Below, in pieces: positions 1 to 8,331 of a DNA stretch of 44,899 nucleotides. The translations under genes and the position numbers were made by a program. Position 1 is the first letter of the stretch; every line of letters begins with the position of its first letter. Under the pieces are notes generated by a model. The model saw nothing but the letters and a program-made list of their open reading frames with translations. It was not told the DNA's origin and ran no database searches. Origin of the DNA: Betaproteobacteria bacterium (GTDB lineage Bacteria; Pseudomonadota; Gammaproteobacteria; Burkholderiales; SG8-39). The stretch is taken from assembly GCA_025356085.1 (NCBI GenBank), contig JANXUV010000188.1:1-44899 (forward strand), given 5' to 3'.

Positions 1-354
1 GATCTCGCTTCGCGCGACGAGGTTTACGACCTGGTGCGGGAGTGCATCGAGAAAGTGAACGCCGACCTTGCGGGCGAACCGGAGATCGCCGCGTCCCAGA
101 TCCACCGCTTCCTGATCCTGCATAAGCAGCTCGAGGCGGACGACGGCGAACTGACCCGTACCAGCAAGGTGCGCCGCCTCCATGTGGCGGAAAAATACGC
201 CACGCTGGTGGACGCGCTCTACGGCGGCAAGCAGATGGTGCACGTCGAGGCGCAGGTGCGCTACGAAGACGGCCGCGTCGGATCCATTTCAGCAGACCTG
301 AAAATCCGCGATGCGAAAATCTTCGCGCCGGCGGCGGCGAAGAAAGCGGCTTGA
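1..354 (+). CDS. AMP-dependent acyl-CoA synthetase, C-terminal end (partial)
   Basis: Only the last 117 codons are in the window; the reading frame is open from base 1. The segment matches the C-terminal small domain of long-chain acyl-CoA synthetase (FadD15-like, ANL superfamily) proteins: a helical stretch ending in HRFLILHKQLEADDGELTRT, then a K-V-R-R motif and a final beta segment. In this family the stretch carries the threonine-rich loop and basic residues near the catalytic lysine. The protein would activate a carboxylic acid to its acyl-CoA using ATP. Its TGA stop overlaps the ATG of livG (ATGA), so it is co-transcribed with the ABC importer that follows. The adenylation domain lies upstream of the window, so substrate class cannot be judged. 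Confidence 0.8.
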   Translation, partial: DLASRDEVYDLVRECIEKVNADLAGEPEIAASQIHRFLILHKQLEADDGELTRTSKVRRLHVAEKYATLVDALYGGKQMVHVEAQVRYEDGRVGSISADLKIRDAKIFAPAAAKKAA

Positions 355-1157
355 TGAACGAAAAAGCGATCGAGCACGCGCATCGCATCGGCGGCGTGGT
401 CCTCGCCCTGGAGGGGGTGTCGCTCGCCTTTGGCGGCGTCAAGGCGTTGAGTGATGTCTCCTTCGATGTCCGCGAGCACGAGGTGCGGGCGATCATCGGC
501 CCGAACGGCGCGGGCAAGAGCTCGATGCTGAACGTCATCAATGGCGTCTATCATCCCCAGCAAGGCACCATCCGCTATCTGGGCCGCGAGTACCACGACA
601 TGGACCCGCACGAGGTCGCGATGAGCGGCATTTCGCGTACCTTCCAGAACCTCGCGCTCTTCAAGGGCATGTCGGTGCTGGATAACATCATGTCCGGGCG
701 CAACCTGAAAATGCACTCCAACATCCTGCTGCAGGCCTTGCGCATCGGCCCGGCCCTGCGCGAGGAGATCGAGCACCGCGAGGTGGTCGAGGGCATCATC
801 GATTTCCTCGAGATCCAGGCCTACCGCAAGACGCAGGTCGGACGCCTGCCTTATGGCCTGCAAAAGCGCGTCGATCTCGCGCGCGCGCTGGCGATGGAGC
901 CGCGCATCCTGCTGCTGGACGAACCCATGGCCGGCATGAACATGGAGGAGAAGCAGGACATGTGCCGCTTCATCCTCGACGTAAACGACGAGTTCGGCAC
1001 CACCATCGTGCTGATCGAGCACGACATGAGCGTGGTGATGGACATTTCCGATCGCGTCCTGGTGCTCGACTACGGCAAGAAGATCGGTGACGGCACGCCG
1101 GACGAGGTGCGCGCCAACCAGGCGGTGATCGAGGCCTATCTCGGTGTGAGCCACTGA
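354..1157 (+). CDS. livG: ABC transporter ATP-binding protein, LivG type
   Basis: 267 aa cytoplasmic ATPase of a branched-chain amino acid type (HAAT family) importer. The Walker A motif GPNGAGKS is at about residues 49-56, a Q-loop sits in SRTFQNLALF, a LivG-style signature PYGLQKRVDLARAL replaces the classic LSGGQ, and Walker B is ILLLDEP followed by the H-loop region IEHDM. The ATG at 354 overlaps the upstream stop; the TTG three bases before it is a less likely start. It lies 4 bp before livH. Neighbouring acyl-CoA ligases suggest the cargo is an organic or aromatic acid rather than an amino acid, but this is inference. Confidence 0.93.
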   Translation: MNEKAIEHAHRIGGVVLALEGVSLAFGGVKALSDVSFDVREHEVRAIIGPNGAGKSSMLNVINGVYHPQQGTIRYLGREYHDMDPHEVAMSGISRTFQNLALFKGMSVLDNIMSGRNLKMHSNILLQALRIGPALREEIEHREVVEGIIDFLEIQAYRKTQVGRLPYGLQKRVDLARALAMEPRILLLDEPMAGMNMEEKQDMCRFILDVNDEFGTTIVLIEHDMSVVMDISDRVLVLDYGKKIGDGTPDEVRANQAVIEAYLGVSH

Positions 1158-1161
1158 CGCG

Positions 1162-2163
1162 ATGAGCAAACACTGGCCTGTCCTGACGTTGGGGGCCGTC
1201 CTGCTGGTCGGCCTCGTGCTGCCGATAGCGACGGGCGCGTCGCCGCCAGGATTTTATGTCGAGGTGCTGCTCGGCGGTTTGATGGCGGGCGTGCTGTACT
1301 CGCTGGTCGCGCTCGGCTTCGCTCTCATCTTCAAGGCCTCCGGCGTATTCAATTTCGCGCAAGGCTCGATGGTGCTGTTCGCGGCACTGGCGGTGGCGCG
1401 CCTCGGCGAGCAGATGCCGTTGTGGGTTGCGATGCTGCTGGCGATGGTGATCATGGTGGCGCTCGCCTGGCTGATCGAGCGCCTGGTGCTGCGGCCGCTG
1501 GTCAACCAGGAAGGCGTCGCCCTGCTGATGGCGACGCTCGGCGTGACTTACTTTCTCGACGGTTTCGGACAGACCCTGTGGGGCAGCGGCATCTACAAGA
1601 TCGACCTCGGCATTGCCAAGGAACCGGTCATGATCCTGGACCAGGTCTTCCAGGGCGGCATCCTGGTGAACAAGGAAGACTTCGTGGCCGCGCTCGTGGC
1701 CGCGGGACTGGTGGCAAGCCTGGTCCTTTTCTTCCAGAAGACGTCGACCGGCCGGGCGCTGCGCGCCGTGGCGGACGACCACCAGGCGGCGCAATCGATC
1801 GGCATTCCGCTGAATTACATCTGGGTCATTGTCTGGTCGGTCGCCGGTTTCGTCGCGCTGGTCGCAGGCGTGATCTGGGGCTCGCAGCTCGGCGTGCAGT
1901 TTTCGCTCTCGCAGGTCGCGCTCAAGGCGCTGCCGGTCGTGATCCTCGGCGGTTTCACCTCAATCGCCGGCGCCATCGTCGGCGGGCTCATCATTGGCGT
2001 CGGCGAAAAGATGGCCGAGGTGTTTCTCGGCCCGGTCATGGTGAAGGTGTTTGACCTCGCGGGCGGCGGCATCGAGAACTGGTTCGCCTACGTGCTCGCG
2101 CTGCTGTTCCTGCTGGTGCGGCCCGAGGGTCTGTTCGGCGAAAAGAACATCGACCGCGTATAG
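1162..2163 (+). CDS. livH: Branched-chain amino acid type ABC transporter permease, LivH
   Basis: 333 aa inner-membrane permease of the LivH family. It has a series of hydrophobic segments and the typical conserved run LYSLVALGFALIFKASGVFNFAQG near residue 40-65, plus the EAA-like cytoplasmic loop around RAVADDHQAAQSIGI near residue 200. It would form the channel heterodimer with LivM. The ATG follows livG by 4 bp and livM starts 15 bp downstream. This family normally has about 290-340 residues, so the gene is full length. Confidence 0.92.
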   Translation: MSKHWPVLTLGAVLLVGLVLPIATGASPPGFYVEVLLGGLMAGVLYSLVALGFALIFKASGVFNFAQGSMVLFAALAVARLGEQMPLWVAMLLAMVIMVALAWLIERLVLRPLVNQEGVALLMATLGVTYFLDGFGQTLWGSGIYKIDLGIAKEPVMILDQVFQGGILVNKEDFVAALVAAGLVASLVLFFQKTSTGRALRAVADDHQAAQSIGIPLNYIWVIVWSVAGFVALVAGVIWGSQLGVQFSLSQVALKALPVVILGGFTSIAGAIVGGLIIGVGEKMAEVFLGPVMVKVFDLAGGGIENWFAYVLALLFLLVRPEGLFGEKNIDRV

Positions 2164-2178
2164 GAAAACCAAGGCGCC

Positions 2179-3243
2179 ATGTTCTACCGCGAAAACGGAC
2201 AATTCAAATCCAACTACGCCTCGGACCAGCAGATGCTGCCGATCCTGCAGGATCGCGTGTTCATGGGCCTGCTGCTGGTCTTTGCCTTCGGCGCGGTACC
2301 GCTGTTCGTCTCGGACTACGTCTTTCTTTCGCTGCTGATCCCGTTCCTGATCCTGACACTGGCGGCGATCGGCCTGAACATCCTGGTCGGCTACTGCGGG
2401 CAGATTTCCATCGGTCACGCCGCGTTCATGTCGGTCGGCGCTTACGCGGCGTACAACCTGGCGCTACGGCTCCCGCAGCTGAATTTTCTCGTCGTGCTGG
2501 TGCTTGCCGGACTGATCGCCGCCGCGGTCGGTATCCTGTTCGGCATCCCGAGCCTGCGCATCAAGGGGCTCTACCTCGCGGTGGCGACGCTGGCCGCGCA
2601 GTTCTTCACTGACTGGCTGTTCGCGCGCGTGAAGTGGTTCACCAACTATTCGTCGTCAGGATCGGTCTCGACGGCGCCGATCGAACTCTTCGGCTGGAAG
2701 GTCGATTCACCGGCCGAGAAGTACCTGTTCCTGCTCGGCGTGCTGGTCGTGTTTACCGTGGTCGCGAAGAACCTGGTGCGCGGCCATATTGGCAGGGCCT
2801 GGATGTCGATGCGCGACATGGATGTCGCCGCCGAAGTGATCGGCATCCGCCCGGTCTACGCCAAGCTCACCGCCTTTGCGGTCAGTTCCTTCTACGTCGG
2901 GGTCGCCGGCGCGCTGTGGGGCTTCGTCTACCTGGGCGCCTGGGAACCTTTGGCCTTCAACCTGAGTCTGTCCCTCAACCTGCTGTTCATGATCATCATC
3001 GGCGGCATGGGCTCCCTGCTGGGGAGCTACTTCGGCGCGGCGTTCATCGTCGCGCTGCCGATCCTCCTGGACCAGGTGCCGAACTGGCTGGGGGTGGAGA
3101 TGTCCACGGCATTGGCCTCGCACCTGGCATCCATGATTTTCGGCTCGCTGATCGTGTTCTTCCTGATCGTCGAGCCCCATGGCCTCGCCCGGTTGTGGGC
3201 GATCGGCAAGGAAAAGCTCAGGTTGTGGCCTTTCCCGCATTGA
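2179..3243 (+). CDS. livM: Branched-chain amino acid type ABC transporter permease, LivM
   Basis: 354 aa inner-membrane permease, partner of LivH. A hydrophilic N-terminal stretch (MFYRENGQFKSNYA) precedes multiple hydrophobic segments. The LivM hallmark LNILVGYCGQISIGHAAFMSVGAY region is at about residues 60-85, and the cytoplasmic coupling loop SMRDMDVAAEVIGIRPVYAK is near residue 215. Start ATG at 2179 follows livH by 15 bp. The gene is followed, after a short leader with a strong ribosome binding site, by the substrate-binding protein. Confidence 0.92.
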   Translation: MFYRENGQFKSNYASDQQMLPILQDRVFMGLLLVFAFGAVPLFVSDYVFLSLLIPFLILTLAAIGLNILVGYCGQISIGHAAFMSVGAYAAYNLALRLPQLNFLVVLVLAGLIAAAVGILFGIPSLRIKGLYLAVATLAAQFFTDWLFARVKWFTNYSSSGSVSTAPIELFGWKVDSPAEKYLFLLGVLVVFTVVAKNLVRGHIGRAWMSMRDMDVAAEVIGIRPVYAKLTAFAVSSFYVGVAGALWGFVYLGAWEPLAFNLSLSLNLLFMIIIGGMGSLLGSYFGAAFIVALPILLDQVPNWLGVEMSTALASHLASMIFGSLIVFFLIVEPHGLARLWAIGKEKLRLWPFPH

Positions 3244-3286
3244 CAGGGTTATGATCTTATTGGGAGTTCACTGGAGGAGGGTTGAA

Positions 3287-4612
3287 ATGAAAGCGAAAAT
3301 CGCAATGCTCGCCGTGTCCGCCGCCATCGCGGCGATCGGCAGCACAACGGTGCTGGCGCAGGCCAAGGAGCAGTTCTTTCCGGTGCTGTCGTACCGGACA
3401 GGGGCCTATGCCCCGAACGGCATCCCGTTCGCCAACGGCTATGTCGACTACCTGAAGCTGGTCAACGCGCGCGACGGCGGCATCGACGGCGTCAAGATCA
3501 CGTTCGAAGAGTGCGAGACCGGCTACGCGACCGACAAGGGCGTGGAGTGCTATGAGCGCCTGAAGGGCAAGGGCCCGACCGGCGCGACGCTGTTCCAGCC
3601 GCTGTCCACCGGCATTACCTTTGCCGTGACGGACAAGTCTTTCGCCGACAAGATCCCGATCATCACCGCCGGCTACGGACGCGCGGATTCGGTCGATGGC
3701 ACCGTGTTTGGCTGGAATTTCCCGCTGGGCGGCACCTATTGGGACGCCGCAGACATGCTGGTGCAGCATGTCGGCAAGAAGGAAGGCGGCCTCGACAAGC
3801 TCAAGGGCAAGAAGATCGCCCTCGTCTATCACGACTCGCCGTACGGCAAGGAACCGATCGCGCTGCTGCAGGAGCGCGCCAAGATGCATGGCTACGAACT
3901 GCTGCTGCTGCCGGTGACGCATCCGGGCGTGGAGCAGAAAGCGACCTGGCTGCAGATCCGCCAGCAGCGCCCGGACTACGTCTTCCTGTGGGGCTGGGGT
4001 GTGATGAATTCGACCTCGCTCAAGGAAGCGGTAGCCACCGGCTATCCGCGCGAAAAAATGTACGGCGTGTGGTGGTCGGGTGCCGAACCCGATGTCGCGC
4101 CGGTCGGCGAGGCCGCCAAGGGCTACAACGCACTGGTGTTCCTTGCGCCGGCCGGCCAGGGCCAGGTCCACAAGGACATGATCAAGTACGTCTATGACAA
4201 GGGCCAGGGCACCGGCAAGAAGGAAGAGATCGGCGAAGTGCTCTACAACCGCGGTCTGGTGTCGGCGATGATGGGCGTCGAAGGTGTGCGGCGCGCACAC
4301 ATCAAGTACGGCAAGAAGCCGCTCACCGGCGAGCAGGTGCGCTGGGGCCTGGAAAACCTGGCGATCGACAAGGCGGCCATCAAGAAGCTTGGCTTCGACG
4401 GCTTCATGCTACCGGTCAGCACCAGCTGCGTGAACCACTCCGGCGAATCCACCGCCAGCATCCACACCTGGGATGGCAAGAAGTGGGTGGTTGGTCCGGA
4501 TCATTACGCATCCGACCAGCAGATCCTCAAGCCGATGATCCGCGCCTCGGCTGAGAAATACGCGACGGAGAAGAAGATCACCCGGCGCGATTGCGCCAAG
4601 GAAGCGGGCTGA
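3287..4612 (+). CDS. livK: Periplasmic substrate-binding protein of the Liv-type importer
   Basis: 441 aa. A signal peptide is visible (MKAKIAMLAVSAAIAAIGS, likely cleaved after LAQA), followed by a type I periplasmic binding protein fold of the Leu/Ile/Val-binding class (Peripla_BP_6). I chose ATG 3287 because a strong GGAGGAGG ribosome binding site lies at 3272-3279 and the reading begins with the signal peptide; the open frame also extends upstream to 3179 inside livM. The mature protein has a cysteine pair region (EECETGYATDKGVECYE) typical of this long subfamily, which is larger than the roughly 370 aa leucine-binding proteins. A terminator-like hairpin follows, so this gene can be expressed above the rest of the operon. 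Confidence 0.92.
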   Translation: MKAKIAMLAVSAAIAAIGSTTVLAQAKEQFFPVLSYRTGAYAPNGIPFANGYVDYLKLVNARDGGIDGVKITFEECETGYATDKGVECYERLKGKGPTGATLFQPLSTGITFAVTDKSFADKIPIITAGYGRADSVDGTVFGWNFPLGGTYWDAADMLVQHVGKKEGGLDKLKGKKIALVYHDSPYGKEPIALLQERAKMHGYELLLLPVTHPGVEQKATWLQIRQQRPDYVFLWGWGVMNSTSLKEAVATGYPREKMYGVWWSGAEPDVAPVGEAAKGYNALVFLAPAGQGQVHKDMIKYVYDKGQGTGKKEEIGEVLYNRGLVSAMMGVEGVRRAHIKYGKKPLTGEQVRWGLENLAIDKAAIKKLGFDGFMLPVSTSCVNHSGESTASIHTWDGKKWVVGPDHYASDQQILKPMIRASAEKYATEKKITRRDCAKEAG

Positions 4613-4628
4613 TCAGCCAGGAGTAACG

Positions 4629-4656
4629 ACGGCGCCGGCGATCCCGGCGCCGTTTT
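4629..4656 (+). terminator. Intrinsic terminator or attenuator between livK and livF
   Basis: A perfect 10-bp inverted repeat, ACGGCGCCGG (4629-4638) and CCGGCGCCGT (4644-4653), encloses a 5-base loop and is followed by TTTTC. This is a typical Rho-independent terminator shape, although the T-run is short. Because livF continues on the same strand 16 bp later, it probably acts as partial readthrough control that raises binding-protein transcripts relative to livF. The hairpin is seen directly; its effect is inferred. Confidence 0.72.
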
Positions 4657-4671
4657 CTTGCGAGGAAGCCG

Positions 4672-5475
4672 ATGTCCATAGCCCCGGCGATGCTCAGCGT
4701 CAACGGCATCGAGGTGATCTACAACCACGTTATTCTCGTGCTGAAGGGCGTATCCCTGACGGTACGCGAGGGCGACATCGTTGCGTTGCTGGGCGCCAAC
4801 GGCGCCGGCAAGACCACCACCCTGCGCGCCATCTCCAACCTGCTGAAGGGGCAGCGCGGTGAAGTCACCAAAGGTTACATCGAGTATCTCGGCGAACGCA
4901 TTGAAGGACTGATGCCCTCCGACCTGGTGAAGCGCGGTGTCGTCCAGGTAATGGAAGGCCGGCACTGTTTCGCCCACCTCACCGTGGAGGACAACCTGCT
5001 GACGGGTGCCTACACCCGCAGCGGCGCCGAAACGCGCGACGGACTTGAGCGCGTGTACACGTATTTCCCGCGCCTGAAGCAGCGTCGCGGCTCGCAGGCC
5101 GGCTACACCTCGGGCGGCGAGCAGCAGATGACCGCGATCGGCCGCGCGTTGATGGCGCGCCCGAAAATGATCCTGCTGGACGAGCCGTCGATGGGCCTCG
5201 CGCCGCAGCTGGTGGAGGAGATCTTCGAGATCGTCAAGGGGCTGAACGCGAAGGAGAAGGTTAGCTTCCTGCTGGCCGAGCAGAACACCAATATCGCGCT
5301 GCGCTACGCGGACTATGGCTACATCCTGGAGAATGGCCGCGTCGTGATGGATGGCGAAGGCCAGTCGCTGGCGCAGAACGAAGACGTCAAGGAGTTCTAC
5401 CTCGGGTTTTCGTCGGGGGGCCGCAAGAGCTTCCGCGACGTGAAGTCCTACCGTCGTCGCAAGCGCTGGCTTTGA
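4672..5475 (+). CDS. livF: ABC transporter ATP-binding protein, LivF type
   Basis: 267 aa second ATPase of the Liv-type importer. Walker A is GANGAGKTT near residue 42-50, a signature region reads YTSGGEQQMTAIGRALM, Walker B is MILLDEPSMGLAP and the H-loop region is LLAEQNTN. It is longer than a typical LivF (about 235 aa) because of a basic C-terminal tail, GGRKSFRDVKSYRRRKRWL. Start ATG 4672 lies 16 bp after the hairpin. Its stop overlaps the TTG start of the next gene, so the two are translationally linked. Confidence 0.92.
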   Translation: MSIAPAMLSVNGIEVIYNHVILVLKGVSLTVREGDIVALLGANGAGKTTTLRAISNLLKGQRGEVTKGYIEYLGERIEGLMPSDLVKRGVVQVMEGRHCFAHLTVEDNLLTGAYTRSGAETRDGLERVYTYFPRLKQRRGSQAGYTSGGEQQMTAIGRALMARPKMILLDEPSMGLAPQLVEEIFEIVKGLNAKEKVSFLLAEQNTNIALRYADYGYILENGRVVMDGEGQSLAQNEDVKEFYLGFSSGGRKSFRDVKSYRRRKRWL

Positions 5476-6734
5476 AGAAACCGCCCTCCGTCCATTTCGA
5501 CAAGCTCGAGACCCGCTCACCGAAGCAGCGGGAGGCGGCGCTGCTCGCCGCGCTGCCGAAGCAGGTCGCGCACGCGAAGAGGCTTGCGCCTGGATTTGCC
5601 AGAATTCTGGAGAATGTAAAAGCAGAAAAAATAAAAAGCCGCGCTGCTCTCGCCGCGCTGCCGGTCACGCGCAAATCCGACCTCGCGGAGCTGCAGGCGC
5701 AGGAGCGGCCGCTGGGCGGGCTCAACGCCACGCCGGTGGCGAAGCTCGCCAAGATATTCATGTCGCCCGGCCCGATCTACGAGCCCGAGGGTGGCGCGAA
5801 GGACTGGTGGCGCACCGCGCGCGCACTTTATGCCGGCGGATTCCGCGCGGGCGACCTGATCGTGAATACCTTTGCTTATCACTTTACACCGGCCGGCTCC
5901 ATGCTCGAATCGGGCGCGCGCGCCATCGGCTGCACTGTGGTACCCGCGGGCACGGGCCAGACCGAGCTGCAGGTAGCAGCCATCCGCGACCTGAAGATCG
6001 ACGGTTACGTCGGCACGCCTTCGTTCCTGAAACTGATCCTGGAAAAAGCGGGCGAATTGCAGTGCGACATCTCGTCGCTGAAGAAAGCACACGTCGGCGC
6101 GGAATACCTCCCGCCGGCGCTGCGCGATGCGATGCTGGGGAGCGGCATCCGCGTCACGCAGAGCTACGGCTCGGCCGACCTGGGCTCGATCGCCTACGAA
6201 TCGCTGGCGCCCGACGGTTCGGTGAACCCTGGAATGATCCTGGACGAAGGCTTGCTGCTTGAGATCGTGCGCCCCGGCACCGGCGACCCATTGCCGGCGG
6301 GCGAGGTTGGCGAGGTCGTCATCACCAGCTTTAACCGCGATTACCCGCTGATCCGCTTCGGCACCGGCGACCTGTCGGCCATTCTGCCCGGGAAGAGCCC
6401 CTGCGGGCGGACCAACACGCGCATCCGCGGCTGGCTCGGTCGCGCCGACCAGAGCACCAAGGTGCGCGCGATGTTCGTGACGCCGAAGCAGGTGAACGAG
6501 GTGCTGCGCCGCCATCCGGAAATCCTCAAGGCGCGGCTGGTGGTGGAGGGCGAATCGGGCAACGACCGCATGACGCTGAAATGCGAGACGAACAGCCGTC
6601 CGGCCGGGCTGGCGGAAGCGGTCGTGGCATCGATCCGCGACCTCACCAAGCTGCGCGGTGACGTCGAGCTGGTGGACGCAGGTTCCCTGCCGAACGACGG
6701 CAAGGTGATCGAGGACCGGCGCAAGTACAGCTAG
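5472..6734 (+). CDS. Phenylacetate-CoA ligase-like AMP-binding protein
   Basis: 420 aa ANL-superfamily protein resembling the PaaK branch. Visible elements are the YGSADLGSIAYES motif (the acyl-adenylate A5 region) near residue 231, the FGTGDLSAI A7-like region near residue 296, and a C-terminal domain beginning around FVTPKQVNEVLRRHPEI. The usual Ser/Thr-rich P-loop (SSGTTG) is not present; the corresponding place reads FMSPGPIYEPEG. It is expected to make an acyl-CoA, perhaps an aromatic one, from an imported acid. Start is TTG 5472 overlapping the livF stop (TTGA). No ATG/GTG is better placed. The substrate is unknown. Confidence 0.82.
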   Translation: MKKPPSVHFDKLETRSPKQREAALLAALPKQVAHAKRLAPGFARILENVKAEKIKSRAALAALPVTRKSDLAELQAQERPLGGLNATPVAKLAKIFMSPGPIYEPEGGAKDWWRTARALYAGGFRAGDLIVNTFAYHFTPAGSMLESGARAIGCTVVPAGTGQTELQVAAIRDLKIDGYVGTPSFLKLILEKAGELQCDISSLKKAHVGAEYLPPALRDAMLGSGIRVTQSYGSADLGSIAYESLAPDGSVNPGMILDEGLLLEIVRPGTGDPLPAGEVGEVVITSFNRDYPLIRFGTGDLSAILPGKSPCGRTNTRIRGWLGRADQSTKVRAMFVTPKQVNEVLRRHPEILKARLVVEGESGNDRMTLKCETNSRPAGLAEAVVASIRDLTKLRGDVELVDAGSLPNDGKVIEDRRKYS

Positions 6735-6779
6735 CTATTTAGGGCTGCAGCGACCGGCAAATCCGTCCGGGGGACGGCA

Positions 6780-7706
6780 TCAAGAGCCTCCTGGCGGTAT
6801 AGCGGCGGCCCCGTGTCCCTGTGTGACAAGCTCGGCATACGGCTGTGCAATGGCGGAACCGGTGCCGCGGTCGTGTGCGGTGAGGACGAGGTGCACGACG
6901 TCGATCGAGCCATACACGTCGTGCAGGATCGCCGCGAGCTTGAGAAGCTGCTCGGGGCGCAGCGCGTCGAGGCGGGTGAAGTCCTTGATGAAAACGACGT
7001 CTGCCCAGAACAGCTGGCTAAGAGGAGCATGCCCGTCGCCGTTGACCGAAAACGGCTTCAGCGCGTGGCCGATGAGATCGAAGAATTTGTGCGTCACTAG
7101 CCCGAACCGCGCGAGATGGCCGGCCTGCTCGGCATAGAGCGGCTGATCCACGTACATGGGCACGAACATGACCTCCGTATGGACCACCAGGCAGTCGCGA
7201 AGCTTGGCCGGCGCATTCTGGAACACCATGAGTTCGCCGCCCTGGATGTCGATCTTGAGATAATCCATGGCGTCGACCTCGCGGATGTCGTCAAGACGCC
7301 GGGTATCCACCTCGACAGAGCGCACCACGCGCGCCCAGGCGCCATGAAAATGCAACAGATCGAGCAGGCGAAGGTTCGGCTCGAGCAAAGAATTCATTCC
7401 AGACATGCTGCAGATCCGCAGCGTGTGCCGGCGCCCATCGCCGACCGCGTGCGGAAGATAGGTCTCCAGCGGCCCGCGCGCCATCTGCAGTTTGGCGAAC
7501 GGCTCAGGGTCGGGCTCGAATCCGATCAGGCGGGCGCTCGAACTGTCGAGCAGTGTCTGGTACGGCGGTTTGCCGGCGAGAGGATTGGCGCCGATATCCA
7601 CGATCTCAATGACCGGGAGATTGAGCCGATGCAATGCCAGGAAGTCGCAGAACCTCACGTCGTGCGCCGCGTCCAGTCCATCAGTTAGTACGTCTAGCCG
7701 CGGCAA
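6780..7706 (-). CDS. FkbM family SAM-dependent methyltransferase
   Basis: 308 aa. The SAM-binding motif is IEIVDIGANPLAGKPPY near residue 33-49, followed by a second-strand acidic motif LIGFEPDPEPFAKLQ; the family signature is seen as MDYLKIDIQGGELMVFQNA. FkbM proteins O-methylate sugars or other small molecules. The chosen start is TTG 7706, which overlaps the 3' end of the upstream isomerase-like gene by 26 bp and leaves the SAM motif intact; a later start is possible. The gene has no obvious functional link with its catabolic neighbours. The acceptor substrate cannot be told. Confidence 0.78.
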   Translation of the reverse strand: MPRLDVLTDGLDAAHDVRFCDFLALHRLNLPVIEIVDIGANPLAGKPPYQTLLDSSSARLIGFEPDPEPFAKLQMARGPLETYLPHAVGDGRRHTLRICSMSGMNSLLEPNLRLLDLLHFHGAWARVVRSVEVDTRRLDDIREVDAMDYLKIDIQGGELMVFQNAPAKLRDCLVVHTEVMFVPMYVDQPLYAEQAGHLARFGLVTHKFFDLIGHALKPFSVNGDGHAPLSQLFWADVVFIKDFTRLDALRPEQLLKLAAILHDVYGSIDVVHLVLTAHDRGTGSAIAQPYAELVTQGHGAAAIPPGGS

Positions 7707-8301
7707 CAGGCAGTCCGTCGAGGCGCAGCATTTCTGTGTTTCTCAAGGTCGCCGGATCGGCGAGAAAGGCACGCAAGAATTCCATTGAATCGGCGCCCCA
7801 GAAGAGCTCGCCTTCGACCTCGAAGGTCGGCACGCCGAACACGCCGCGCTGCACGGCCTCTTCGGTGTTTTTTCGAAGCTGATCTTTCGCTTCCTGGCCG
7901 ATCTCGGCGATTCCCAATTTCTTTGAAAGAGCGGCAAATCGCGCTCCGTCCGAGGCGTCCGCTCCCGTAGTCCAGATCTCGTCGAAGATCGCCTCGATCG
8001 CCTCAGGCTTCGAACCGCAGGCAATCGCCAGACGCAGGTGGTGCAGCGGATTGAACGGGTGTGCGGCCGGAAAACGCAGCGGGATGCCGAGGTGCTTTGC
8101 CCACCAGTGGCTCCAGCGGTAGGTGTAGCGCCGCTTGGTCGGCATCTCGGCCGGGCCCTTCTGGCCCCAGTGATTCAGGATTCCCGCGAATAAGACCGGC
8201 CGGAACTCGATCGCCAGGTCCGGGGGAAGTTCCTTCAGCCGGCGCAGGCAGATGTAAGCGAAGGGCGAAATGAAATCGAAATACCAGGTGGCTTTGCGCA
8301 T
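7681..8301 (-). CDS. 2-hydroxychromene-2-carboxylate isomerase-like (DsbA-fold, kappa-GST type) protein
   Basis: 206 aa cytoplasmic thioredoxin-fold protein. The N-terminus WYFDFISPFAYI has the Ser of the kappa-GST/HCCA isomerase family in place of a CXXC pair. The insertion domain contains the typical HPFNPLHHLRLAIAC segment, and the cis-Pro loop is GVFGVPTFEVEGELFWGAD. The named enzyme is glutathione-dependent and acts in naphthalene breakdown, but many family members are annotated only by fold. It starts 30 bp from a divergent plus-strand gene, so a shared promoter region is very short. Confidence 0.85.
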   Translation of the reverse strand: MRKATWYFDFISPFAYICLRRLKELPPDLAIEFRPVLFAGILNHWGQKGPAEMPTKRRYTYRWSHWWAKHLGIPLRFPAAHPFNPLHHLRLAIACGSKPEAIEAIFDEIWTTGADASDGARFAALSKKLGIAEIGQEAKDQLRKNTEEAVQRGVFGVPTFEVEGELFWGADSMEFLRAFLADPATLRNTEMLRLDGLPVAAARRTN

Positions 8302-8331
8302 GGATTGCTATCCTAGCCGCAGGGAGGCTCC

